NCBI GenBank assembly: GCA_024404675.1 | Contig: JAKSPO010000001.1 | Span: 62,001 to 126,000 of the forward strand | DNA: 64,000 bases | Source: Lachnospiraceae bacterium | GTDB lineage: Bacteria; Bacillota; Clostridia; Lachnospirales; Lachnospiraceae | Reading direction: 5' to 3' | Shown: piece by piece, positions 9,255-17,820 of the stretch | Layout: each line of letters opens with the position of its first letter | How positions within the stretch are numbered: the first letter of the stretch is position 1 | Notes under the pieces: generated by a model | What the model was told of the DNA's origin: nothing | Databases searched by the model: none | What the model saw: only the letters and a program-made list of their open reading frames with translations | Made by a program: the position numbers and the translations under genes

Positions 9255-11234
9255 ATGCTTAATCTGAGACGGATAGCACTTTTTACAGCGGTGCTATTAC
9301 TGATGCTTTGCGGGCAGAAGGCCTATGCCGAGGATATTGAGGGAACGTTTCAGTATCCCCTTTCGATTCCGCAGGGTGAGGAGACGGAGCGAAGTGAGGA
9401 ATTTGTATATAGAGACAGCTTCTTTACCTGTAGTTCATATGAGTTAAATATGGACCTGGCGGCATTAGCGCTACGCCTTTCCATGGCGGGCTTTGGTACC
9501 GGTGCGGAATCGAGCGCAGACAATCTGCTTGCATTTTTTGATCTTTTGAATATTCACTATACGGAAGAGACCGTTCATTACGGTACACCGGGGGCGGACA
9601 CAATCGGTTTTGCTTACGGTGAGCGCGTGACGGGGGACAATTCCTCGGTAATCTTCGTGGTCGTTCGCGGCGGTAATTACGGACCGGAGTGGGCTAGCAA
9701 TTTCACACTCGGAAGCGGAAGCAATCATCAGGGCTTTCAGACGGCGGCTGCAAGGATTGCCATTGCGCTTAGGGATTATATCAGCACTTTTCCGAAGGAT
9801 CGGGAGCTGTCGCTTTTAATCACCGGCTATTCGCGCGGCGCTGCGGTTACGAATCTTGCGGCATATGAGCTTGACAATATGGCACGCGGCGGGGCACTCG
9901 GAGCACTTACGGTTGAGGACATCTATGCGTTCTGCTTTGAATGTCCCTTAACCTCGAAGAAGGCCGCTTCTTCAGAGGAAAATACCAAGTATAATAACAT
10001 CTTCTCCTTCGTGAATGACTTTGATATGGTAGCGAAGGTTGTTCCCGGAAGATGGGGCTACCAGCGCTACGGCGTTACGTTCTTCTTTCCTTCTGCAGTC
10101 AATCATGCGAACTTCCGAACACTAAAGGAGCGGATGCTCCCGTATTATTACCGTTACGCTATGACAGATCGTTATGTCCCCGCGGACGGACAGACAATCT
10201 ATCTGGACCGTGCACTTATGAAGCTTACGGACCTGATGGAATCGCCTGCAACCTATGAAAAGCATCTTGAAAGCAGAGTACGTTCTGCGATTCTTGGAGA
10301 GAATTATATTCTTGATAAGCTTTCTTCGTTCGTCGTTCCGCGTGTCGTATCGCTTCTTGACAGGCTTAATAAGAAGCCGGTAGATGCCTATACGCTTGAT
10401 TTTGCGACGGCGCATGAGCCGGAGCTATGTATGGCATGGTTAGACTCGCTGAAGGACGGCGGGGAGCTCTTACATTGCAGCGAGAGCTATTCGTATTTTA
10501 TCTTTAACGGCTCGGCGGATATTTATGTTTATGACCGGGACGGCCGGTTGATTGCAAGCGGTGACGGGAAGAAGATGCAGAGCTATACCGATGAGCAGCT
10601 TGGTGTAATCTACGGTATGAATGATGAGTTTCTGCTTGCTTTTCCGAAGGAGGGAAGATACCTGATTACGGGGGCTTCAACGAAACGGAATAAGGTCGAT
10701 ATTCTGCAGGGCATCTATCATATGAATGCCTCGGTGGATGAGGTTCGTTATGAATATAACAATGTCCTTCTGAAGAAGGATGAGGGCTTTTTCTTCGTTG
10801 CGGATTCGGCGGAGCCGGCCTTTTATATCTGTGAGAAGAATGAGCTCCAGGGCGTTCTTGCGGAGTATCTCCGGGAGGGGAGCACGAAGGCAACAGAGAA
10901 GAAATATACCTCGGTTCATCGAAACGAGGTATATCCTTCCCCTGTTGTAAAGCTTGCAACGGAGATAAGACCGGAGGAGAAGCCTATGGTTACGGAGGCA
11001 CCGGAAGAACCGAAGAATGTGCAAAGCGAGAAGCCGAAGCATAAGGTACTGATTCTTCTATCGATTCTTCTTCCCGGCATAATGATTACAGGGATTACGG
11101 CCGTTCTGGTTCGAAGAAGGGTGATTCTTGCGGCGCGTAAGAAAGCCTTAGAGGAGGCTAAGCCAGAAGCGGAGGAAGCAGTGGACGAGAATCAGCCGGA
11201 AGCCGAAGCGGCGCCCACGTCGGAAGAGGGCTAA
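9255..11234 (+). CDS. Cell-surface lipase-like alpha/beta hydrolase with C-terminal anchor helix
   Basis: A 659-residue protein. A signal peptide (residues 1-25, AYA cleavage) is followed by a lipase-3/DUF2974-like alpha/beta hydrolase domain with the nucleophile elbow GYSRG (Ser193). A beta-rich region (about 400-560) comes next. Near the C-terminus are one membrane helix (about 602-622), a basic stop-transfer cluster and an acidic Ala/Glu-rich cytoplasmic tail. It should be displayed outside, anchored by the helix. Substrate is unknown; an ester or lipid is likely from the fold. It starts 15 bp after the kinase-like gene, in the same operon. Confidence 0.75.
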   Translation: MLNLRRIALFTAVLLLMLCGQKAYAEDIEGTFQYPLSIPQGEETERSEEFVYRDSFFTCSSYELNMDLAALALRLSMAGFGTGAESSADNLLAFFDLLNIHYTEETVHYGTPGADTIGFAYGERVTGDNSSVIFVVVRGGNYGPEWASNFTLGSGSNHQGFQTAAARIAIALRDYISTFPKDRELSLLITGYSRGAAVTNLAAYELDNMARGGALGALTVEDIYAFCFECPLTSKKAASSEENTKYNNIFSFVNDFDMVAKVVPGRWGYQRYGVTFFFPSAVNHANFRTLKERMLPYYYRYAMTDRYVPADGQTIYLDRALMKLTDLMESPATYEKHLESRVRSAILGENYILDKLSSFVVPRVVSLLDRLNKKPVDAYTLDFATAHEPELCMAWLDSLKDGGELLHCSESYSYFIFNGSADIYVYDRDGRLIASGDGKKMQSYTDEQLGVIYGMNDEFLLAFPKEGRYLITGASTKRNKVDILQGIYHMNASVDEVRYEYNNVLLKKDEGFFFVADSAEPAFYICEKNELQGVLAEYLREGSTKATEKKYTSVHRNEVYPSPVVKLATEIRPEEKPMVTEAPEEPKNVQSEKPKHKVLILLSILLPGIMITGITAVLVRRRVILAARKKALEEAKPEAEEAVDENQPEAEAAPTSEEG

Positions 11235-11244
11235 AAGGATTTAT

Positions 11245-11272
11245 CTTGCATATTACGGCATTTTGGTATACT
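11245..11272 (+). promoter_or_regulatory. Possible promoter for glmM
   Basis: CTTGCA (11245-11250) and TATACT (11267-11272) with 16-bp spacing. The -35 is imperfect. Confidence 0.4.
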
Positions 11273-11324
11273 ATTTGTTGTGTGCCCGACAGGACACAGG
11301 GCATCCTGCCCGGAAAGGAAGATT

Positions 11325-12677
11325 ATGGGAAGATATTTTGGAACAGACGGCTTTCGCGGCAAATCAGGTTCTGTACTCACCGCGGAGCATGCCTTTAAAA
11401 TAGGTCGCTATCTCGGCTGGTATTACGGCAGAGAGCATCATGCAAAGATTGTCATCGGAAAGGATACCAGACGTTCCTCCTATATGTATGAGAACGCGCT
11501 TGCTGCAGGTATTACCGCTTCCGGCTCGGATGCGTATCTTTTGCATGTTACGACGACGCCTTGCGTATCGTATATTACGCGTACGGATGATTTCGACTGC
11601 GGCATCATGATCAGTGCAAGCCACAATCCCTTTATGGATAACGGCATCAAGCTGATGAACAGTGAAGGCGAGAAGATGCCTGACGATGTGCAGGACAGAA
11701 TCGAGGATTATATCGATGGTAAGCTTGCGGAGGTTCCGTTCGCAACCGGCGAGAACATCGGCTGCACCGTGGATTATTATACCGGCCGCAACCGTTATAT
11801 CGGTTATCTGACTTCGATTGCGACAAAGTCTTTTGAGAATCGTAAGGTTGCATTGGACTGCGCAAACGGAAGCTCGTGGATGATCGGACGCGCCGTATTT
11901 GACGCACTCGGTGCGAAGACATTTGTCATGAATGCAGAGCCGAACGGAGTCAATGTAAATCTCAACTGCGGTTCCACTCATATGGAGGGACTGTGCGAAT
12001 ATGTGAAGGCGAATAAGGTCGATGTCGGCTTTGCATTTGACGGCGATGCAGACCGTTGCCTTTGCGTAGATGAGAACGGCAATATGATCAACGGCGACCA
12101 GATTATGTATATCTGTGCGAAGTATCTGAAGAAGCACGGATTACTTCCTTCGAACACGGTTGTAACGACGATTATGTCGAACTTCGGTCTTTACAAGGCA
12201 CTTGACCGTATCGGTATCGATTACGAGAAGACCAAGGTCGGTGACCGTTATGTATATGAGAACATGAAGGCGAACGACCATGTGCTCGGCGGCGAAAGCT
12301 CCGGCCATGTAATCTTCCGAAAGTACGCGCGTACCGGCGACGGCATCCTTACAGCCATTATGGTTATGATGGTTATGATCGATACGCAGCTGCCGCTTTC
12401 CGTTCTTGTATCCGAGATGGAGATGTATCCGCAGGTGCTTAAGAACATTGAGGTTGATGATAAGGAAGGAACGATGCAGGATCCTGCCGTAACGCTTCAG
12501 ATTGACGCATGTACGGCCAGTCTCGGAACAAATGGACGTGTGCTTGTCCGTCCGAGCGGAACGGAGCCCGTGCTTCGTGTGATGGCAGAGGCTTCCACGA
12601 AGGAAGAGTGCGAGAAGCAGGTTGATCTGATTATTGAGGCAACGCGCAGATCCGGACATCTACAGAAGATTCGTTAG
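11325..12677 (+). CDS. glmM: Phosphoglucosamine mutase
   Basis: Interconverts glucosamine-6-P and glucosamine-1-P on the way to UDP-GlcNAc for peptidoglycan. The 450-residue protein has the family length and motifs: N-terminal GRYFGTDGFRG, the phospho-serine loop SASHNP (Ser99), the metal loop FDGDADRC, the sugar-binding GGESSGH and the phosphate-binding RPSGTEP near the end. Start ATG 11325 has AAAGGAAG 3 bp upstream. An upstream in-frame GTG (11280) would add 15 unconserved residues. The next gene, a hexapeptide acyltransferase 11 bp downstream, fits the same pathway. A phosphomannomutase is less likely given the GlmM-like ends. Confidence 0.88.
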   Translation: MGRYFGTDGFRGKSGSVLTAEHAFKIGRYLGWYYGREHHAKIVIGKDTRRSSYMYENALAAGITASGSDAYLLHVTTTPCVSYITRTDDFDCGIMISASHNPFMDNGIKLMNSEGEKMPDDVQDRIEDYIDGKLAEVPFATGENIGCTVDYYTGRNRYIGYLTSIATKSFENRKVALDCANGSSWMIGRAVFDALGAKTFVMNAEPNGVNVNLNCGSTHMEGLCEYVKANKVDVGFAFDGDADRCLCVDENGNMINGDQIMYICAKYLKKHGLLPSNTVVTTIMSNFGLYKALDRIGIDYEKTKVGDRYVYENMKANDHVLGGESSGHVIFRKYARTGDGILTAIMVMMVMIDTQLPLSVLVSEMEMYPQVLKNIEVDDKEGTMQDPAVTLQIDACTASLGTNGRVLVRPSGTEPVLRVMAEASTKEECEKQVDLIIEATRRSGHLQKIR

Positions 12678-12688
12678 CGGAGGATTAT

Positions 12689-13366
12689 ATGCAAAAATAT
12701 CAGTTGAAGGTTTCTGAGCTTTATGAGGCAGGACATACGCTTGCCTGGCCGTATCTTTCTAAGGTAACCTATCCCTGGGAGATTCTTTCCGAGATTAAGA
12801 ACCTGATTATGGAAATCGGCGAGGGACTGGATAAGGAGAAGTACGATAACCCCTTAGAAGGTGTGTGGATTGCGAAGTCGGCGAAGGTATATCCGACGGC
12901 ATTTATCGGTGCGCCCTGCATCATTGGTGAGAATACCGAGGTAAGACACGGGGCATTTATCCGTGGCAACGCACTTGTTGGCGATAACTGCGTGGTCGGT
13001 AACTCGGTTGAGCTGAAGAATGTTATCATCTCCGATAATGTGCAGGTGCCGCATTATAACTATGTCGGCGATTCCGTGCTTGGATATCGCTCACATATGG
13101 GTGCAGGCTCCATCACCTCCAATGTAAAGAGCGACAAGACGCTTGTAAGCGTGAAGAGTCCTGAGGGTGTGATTGAAACAGGACTTAAGAAGTTCGGCGC
13201 GATGGTAGGAGATTATGTGGAGGTTGGCTGCAACAGCGTATTGAATCCCGGCACCGTGATTGGCTGTCACAGTAACATCTATCCGACGACCTCGGTCCGC
13301 GGCGTCGTACCTTCCGATTCGATCGTAAAGAGCGGTAAGGGTGCCGAGATCATTGAAAAGAACTGA
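12689..13366 (+). CDS. Left-handed beta-helix (hexapeptide) acyltransferase, GlmU-C-like
   Basis: A 225-residue protein. After an alpha-helical N-terminus, residues about 60-215 form a hexapeptide-repeat beta-helix (CIIGENTEVRHGAFIRGNAL, VVGNSVELKN). The N-terminal pyrophosphorylase domain of GlmU is absent. These stand-alone proteins are often annotated as UDP-GlcNAc diphosphorylase, but they lack the uridylyltransferase site. An acyl- or acetyl-transferase role on an amino sugar is more plausible. Position 11 bp after glmM suggests work on glucosamine-1-P or a related sugar. A strong terminator follows. Confidence 0.75.
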   Translation: MQKYQLKVSELYEAGHTLAWPYLSKVTYPWEILSEIKNLIMEIGEGLDKEKYDNPLEGVWIAKSAKVYPTAFIGAPCIIGENTEVRHGAFIRGNALVGDNCVVGNSVELKNVIISDNVQVPHYNYVGDSVLGYRSHMGAGSITSNVKSDKTLVSVKSPEGVIETGLKKFGAMVGDYVEVGCNSVLNPGTVIGCHSNIYPTTSVRGVVPSDSIVKSGKGAEIIEKN

Positions 13367-13393
13367 TGAAGAATCAGAATACCCGGAATACCG

Positions 13394-13427
13394 AAGGGAA
13401 TGCAAGGAAAGCTGCATTCCCTTTTTT
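13394..13427 (+). terminator. Intrinsic terminator
   Basis: AAGGGAATGCA pairs with TGCATTCCCTT (11 bp) and is followed by six T residues. It closes the glmM operon. Confidence 0.92.
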
Positions 13428-13471
13428 GATGCCTGAAAATGTGTTTCCGCTTAGCTCTTTTGATAATAAAC

Positions 13472-13500
13472 TTGTAAGAAGAGTGGGTTAGTGCTATAAT
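13472..13500 (+). promoter_or_regulatory. Promoter for the LCP gene
   Basis: TTGTAA (13472-13477), 17-bp spacer, consensus TATAAT (13495-13500). Confidence 0.7.
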
Positions 13501-13559
13501 AACATTTGTGGGATTTTACCTTCTTGGGGAATTTATGATTTCAGGAGATTTTGATAGAC

Positions 13560-15197
13560 ATGGGTAAGAAGAAAACTTCAATGAAAGGCAGTAAGCTCGG
13601 GCGTTCTATGGCGACGCTTTTCTTTCTGCTGCAGGCTATTGCGGCAGCGGGCGTTGTGATTGAGCTGATCCTGTTCCCGCTTCTTCCGGCAAAGCATATG
13701 GCAATCGTCATTGCCGTATTGGTTTTCGCTACAATCGTAAGCTTTGCCTTGCTTGGAATCAGGCGCGGCAGAAAGCTTTTGATTGTCGGTATTATATGGG
13801 CGATTCTATGGATTGCGGTAAGCCTTCTTGCGGTAGTATATCTTGAACCTGCAAGACGTGCGCTCGGCGAGGTAACCGGACAGACGGCAACCGAGACGAT
13901 TCATGTCGAGGGCATCGCGGTAATCGTTCGAAAGGATGACCCTGCGAAGAAGCTTAAGGATACGGACGGCTATGTTTATGCAATCCAGACTGCGGAGGAG
14001 TACGCATCAAGCTATGTAGCGTATAATTATATTGCAAGCTCGCAGTCAATCAATCTATCGCTTAAGCAGTATGAGTTTTACGACGATGCGGCCAATGGAC
14101 TGTTAAACGGCGAGGTCGGTGCGCTCCTTGCGGATGCGTCTTATGTTGACATGCTTGCCGAATATGTGGAAGGCTTTGCCGGCAATTACCGTGTACTGGA
14201 GGAGCTTAGCTTTGATACAGAGCTCAAGGGAATCGTGATTCCTTTCACCCCGACACCGATGCCGACGCTTACGCCGGAGCCTTCTATCTCCGACGGACCG
14301 GAGCCCTCTATTACGCCGGGTGCGGATATTACGCCCGTTCCTACCGGTTCCGGTGTGGTTTCCGGACAGGCAACGCCGACACCTTCGCTGGCAATGCCTC
14401 CGAGAGAGAATTCCTATGATGTGACAAGCAACTACTTCTCGGTATACTTTAGCGGTATCGACTGCTATGGCTCGATTTCCGCAAGAAGCAGAAGTGATGT
14501 TAATATCTGTATGATTGTTAATCCGAATACACATAAGATTCTTCTTGTGACGATTCCGAGAGACGCCTATGTTACGATTCCCGGTGTCAGCGGTGGCAGC
14601 TACGATAAGCTGACGCATGCAGGAATCTATGGTGTAAAAGTATCGATGAATACGCTTGAGAACATATACGGAATCAAGCTTGACCATTATGTGCGCGTGA
14701 ACTTTACTAGCGTTGAGCGCTTTGTCGATATTCTCGGCGGTGTGGATGTCAATGTTCCGATTGCATTTTCCGTAAATGGATATACCTATACGCAGGGTAT
14801 GAATCATATGGACGGCAAGAAGGCACTTACCTTTGCGCGTGAGCGTCATTCCTTTGCGGGCGGCGACCATCAGAGAGGTAAGGACCAGATGGAGCTGATC
14901 AAGGCGGTTATTGCGAAGATGCAGTCGCCTGCCGTATTGAATAATTTCTCGAATATTATGAATATGCTTACGAACAATATGCAGACCAGCCTTACGATGG
15001 ACCAGCTGACCTCGTTGGTTCGTATGCAGTTAGATGAATCACCGAAGTGGACCATCAGTACCTATGCGGTACAGACCTCCGGTGCGATGGAGTATTGTTA
15101 CTCCTATAAGGGTGCAAAGCTTTATGTCGGTTATATCAATAAGGCTTCGCTCAATGAAGCCTCCCGCCTGATGCGTGAGGTTATGGAAGGCAGATAA
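13560..15197 (+). CDS. LytR-CpsA-Psr (LCP) family wall-polymer ligase
   Basis: LCP enzymes transfer teichoic acid or capsule precursors from lipid carrier to peptidoglycan. Three N-terminal membrane helices (to about residue 95) are followed by an extracellular region, a Thr/Pro/Glu-rich linker (about 220-280) and the LCP domain (about 285-450). That domain has RSDVNICMIVNPNTHKILLVTIPRD, YDKLTHAG, LGGVDV and FARERH motifs. The Arg/Asp residues that bind the polyprenyl pyrophosphate are visible. The start is uncertain: ATG 13560 is 12 bp after AGGAG and TTG 13551 only 3 bp. Partner polymer is unknown; the upstream sugar genes are candidates. Confidence 0.88.
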   Translation: MGKKKTSMKGSKLGRSMATLFFLLQAIAAAGVVIELILFPLLPAKHMAIVIAVLVFATIVSFALLGIRRGRKLLIVGIIWAILWIAVSLLAVVYLEPARRALGEVTGQTATETIHVEGIAVIVRKDDPAKKLKDTDGYVYAIQTAEEYASSYVAYNYIASSQSINLSLKQYEFYDDAANGLLNGEVGALLADASYVDMLAEYVEGFAGNYRVLEELSFDTELKGIVIPFTPTPMPTLTPEPSISDGPEPSITPGADITPVPTGSGVVSGQATPTPSLAMPPRENSYDVTSNYFSVYFSGIDCYGSISARSRSDVNICMIVNPNTHKILLVTIPRDAYVTIPGVSGGSYDKLTHAGIYGVKVSMNTLENIYGIKLDHYVRVNFTSVERFVDILGGVDVNVPIAFSVNGYTYTQGMNHMDGKKALTFARERHSFAGGDHQRGKDQMELIKAVIAKMQSPAVLNNFSNIMNMLTNNMQTSLTMDQLTSLVRMQLDESPKWTISTYAVQTSGAMEYCYSYKGAKLYVGYINKASLNEASRLMREVMEGR

Positions 15198-15230
15198 GTA
15201 TCATTTTCCATGTGAGGAGGTGAATCGGAG

Positions 15231-17114
15231 ATGCAACAGGAAATCCGGGATTTCTACCGTGATTATCTGATGCGTGTGAAGGAAGTCGAGGCGGAAGAGT
15301 ATGAGCTTCTTTCGGCAGAGACCAAAAAGGTCTGGACGCAGCATCTTGTTCGCAAATCCAATCTGATTCGCCAGTCGCATCCTGAGATGCTTGCACGCTT
15401 TAACGAGCTGATCGGGCCGTTTTTAAAGGGGGAAGGTACGTATTCCATAGAGGATATTCTGACGATTGAGGAATGCGCGAAGAAACTCTTTTTGGATGCG
15501 CAGTTCGAGGAGTTGATCGAGTGTGCCGTTATGGATAAGCTTGCCGAAGTGCATGCGAAGAACGGAGAGTATTATGAGGAGCGATTCTGTCGCTTCGTTT
15601 ATGCCAATAATGTATATCTGTCGCTTGGCGGCAACAGCTTCCTTGACTGCTATGAGCGAGCGCGTGAGACGGTCAGTCATGTGGAACGCCTTCCCGCGTA
15701 TCAGAAAGAGGACAAGGACGAGGCAGAGTTTTTAAAGGATGTTCGGATGATTCATGAAACCGGCTTTCATCTTTTTGACCGAGCCTGTATGGCGCTAGAG
15801 CCGGATCCGGAGCAGATTGTTAACGAGTTTAACAGCATATCCCGTCTTTTGAAATGCAAGAAGCTTCTGCCGAAGGAAACTTACGATTTCTATGCGGGAC
15901 AGATTCATTCCGTTATCGGAACGCATGTACTTTTCATGCAGGCTCTCTATTGGGAGAAGCTTTCCGAGAAGCGCCGCGAGGAATTTCGCTTCCTCTGCGA
16001 CACGGTTTTATGTAACCAGCTTTCGTTACCGGAGCGGGAACGGGATCCGAAGCTTTATATGACTTATGTTCTGTATTGCTTCTATTCCGGGAAGCTTTCC
16101 GCGGATGAGTGCTTTAACCTTTTGTATCAGTATACAAAGGAGCTACCTGCGGACACAGGCTTTTCCACGCCGGCCTGGTTTGCTTATGATGCGAACAGTC
16201 GCTTCTTCGCGGTATGTACCACTACGCGTCCCGTATTGCAGATGATTCTTGCAAGCCGCCTTTCCGAATCGCAGAAAAGGCAGCGGGTCGCAGAGGTCCT
16301 TTATGATGTAAAGAGCTATATCGAAACGATTCCGCGGGTATGTGCCTGCAGCGAGAGCATTAATTTTTCGTTATATCATCTTCTTTACAATGTGGTCGAA
16401 TTCATCGATGATGAGTCGATGGCGATTGAATTTATCGATACGCTGATGATGAACCGTCAGCTTGCCACCCTGATTCATACGATTATGACCGCAAAGCTGA
16501 CGCAGGCGATTATCGACCCGTTAATCGATCAGAAGCCGGAGCTTTTCTACGAAGTACTCGGTGTCAGCGAACGGGAAAGTGTTTTTGCAAAGAAAGAGGA
16601 TCTGGCGCTCTTTTTGTATAATGCCGCAAGATGCCACGACATCGGAAAGATTCGCATTGCAACGGTAATTAATACGCAGATTCGACCGATTTCCAATAAG
16701 GAGTATGATCTGATTAAGGAGCACTCCGGCTGGAGCTACGAGATTCTCAACAAGAATCCGCTGCTTGCGCCCTATGCAGAGATTGCTCTTGGACATCACA
16801 GAAGCTATGACGGACGGGAAGGGTATCCGTTAAGCTATGACAACTGTCACTCCAGATACCGTATCCTGATTGACATTCTTTCCATCTGTGATTCCATGGA
16901 TGCGGCGACGGATGCATTTGGCCGTAACTATACCCGCGGCAAGACCTTTGAGAAGGTATTTCGCGAGTTTGAAGCGAACAAGGGAACGCGTTACAACCCG
17001 GATATTATCGATTTCATCCGCAGCGATGAGGCGCTTTTTGCGCAGCTTAAGGAGATTACCTCTAAGGAAGCACGCGGAGATTTCTATTATCATATTTACA
17101 GAAAATACAGGTAG
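15231..17114 (+). CDS. HD-GYP-like phosphohydrolase with a novel helical N-terminal region
   Basis: A 627-residue protein. The C-terminal part (about 440-625) has HD-GYP features: RCHDIGK (His469-Asp470), then GHHRSYDGREGYP (His522-His523, GYP at 531-533) and a DSMDAATDAFGRNY segment. HD-GYP proteins hydrolyse cyclic di-GMP or related cyclic dinucleotides. The N-terminal 440 residues are mostly helical and match no sensor domain I recognise. There is no membrane helix. The start has GAGGAGG 10 bp upstream. It is followed by a small membrane protein 32 bp away, probably in one transcript. Confidence 0.75.
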   Translation: MQQEIRDFYRDYLMRVKEVEAEEYELLSAETKKVWTQHLVRKSNLIRQSHPEMLARFNELIGPFLKGEGTYSIEDILTIEECAKKLFLDAQFEELIECAVMDKLAEVHAKNGEYYEERFCRFVYANNVYLSLGGNSFLDCYERARETVSHVERLPAYQKEDKDEAEFLKDVRMIHETGFHLFDRACMALEPDPEQIVNEFNSISRLLKCKKLLPKETYDFYAGQIHSVIGTHVLFMQALYWEKLSEKRREEFRFLCDTVLCNQLSLPERERDPKLYMTYVLYCFYSGKLSADECFNLLYQYTKELPADTGFSTPAWFAYDANSRFFAVCTTTRPVLQMILASRLSESQKRQRVAEVLYDVKSYIETIPRVCACSESINFSLYHLLYNVVEFIDDESMAIEFIDTLMMNRQLATLIHTIMTAKLTQAIIDPLIDQKPELFYEVLGVSERESVFAKKEDLALFLYNAARCHDIGKIRIATVINTQIRPISNKEYDLIKEHSGWSYEILNKNPLLAPYAEIALGHHRSYDGREGYPLSYDNCHSRYRILIDILSICDSMDAATDAFGRNYTRGKTFEKVFREFEANKGTRYNPDIIDFIRSDEALFAQLKEITSKEARGDFYYHIYRKYR

Positions 17115-17146
17115 CTGTAGCCCCAAGGAGGGCAGAAGGAGGCATT

Positions 17147-17608
17147 ATGAACGGACGAAGCGGACAGAACGGAGGCGGCATCAAGATTCTTCTTTATGTG
17201 CTTTTAGGCCTTATCATCTTTCGGGTGGCCGGAGGTACAATTGATGCGGGAACGATCGATGCGAACAGTATTCTGAAGAGTCTGATCCAGGCGGTTAAGG
17301 TGATTTCGATTGTCGGCATCGTTGCGATTGCGTTGATTGTTATTCTTCTGGTCGGCCTTGAGTGGTGGAATAAAAGGAAGGAGCAGAAGAACAAGGAAGC
17401 CCAGCAGACCATCGACATTCTGAATGCTCCGCTTGAGACCTTTGCGGATCTTGAGCTGCAGCAGCTGATGGAGCAGTATGACGAACCGAAGCCCGGAGAG
17501 AAGAAGGTGCAGAGCCAGGCGAAGGGTTCTAAGAAGAAGGGACAGGTGAATCCGTATTCTGCTTCGAATAATATGTACGGTGAGGGCGAAAGAGCGCAGA
17601 CGCGTTAA
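17147..17608 (+). CDS. Small membrane protein of unknown function
   Basis: A 153-residue protein with two hydrophobic segments (about residues 8-28 and 48-72). A charged Lys/Glu-rich cytoplasmic tail follows. The start has AGGAGG 4 bp upstream. I do not recognise a family. It sits at the end of the LCP/HD-GYP transcript, ahead of a strong terminator. Confidence 0.7.
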   Translation: MNGRSGQNGGGIKILLYVLLGLIIFRVAGGTIDAGTIDANSILKSLIQAVKVISIVGIVAIALIVILLVGLEWWNKRKEQKNKEAQQTIDILNAPLETFADLELQQLMEQYDEPKPGEKKVQSQAKGSKKKGQVNPYSASNNMYGEGERAQTR

Positions 17609-17613
17609 TAAGG

Positions 17614-17645
17614 GCCGGCAGGTAATTCTGCCGGCTTTTCTTTTT
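17614..17645 (+). terminator. Intrinsic terminator
   Basis: GCCGGCAG pairs with CTGCCGGC around GTAATT, followed by TTTTCTTTTT. Confidence 0.93.
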
Positions 17646-17741
17646 GGGGTGCCCTCATTGGTTTTGCGGCAGTGTTTCATGAAAGCGTATCATAGGCAAA
17701 TATTTACACCCGATTTTTACTTTATTTATGCAAAATGTATA

Positions 17742-17770
17742 TTCCATTATTTCGGTATCTGTGGTAAAAT
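17742..17770 (+). promoter_or_regulatory. Promoter for glnS
   Basis: TTCCAT (17742-17747), 17-bp spacer, TAAAAT (17765-17770). The -35 is weak. The same TTCCAT-17-bp pattern occurs before glyA. Confidence 0.4.
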
Positions 17771-17820
17771 GGTTTAAATATTTGTATTCGGTGAAATTTA
17801 CCGTTTTTTAGGAGGTTTCT

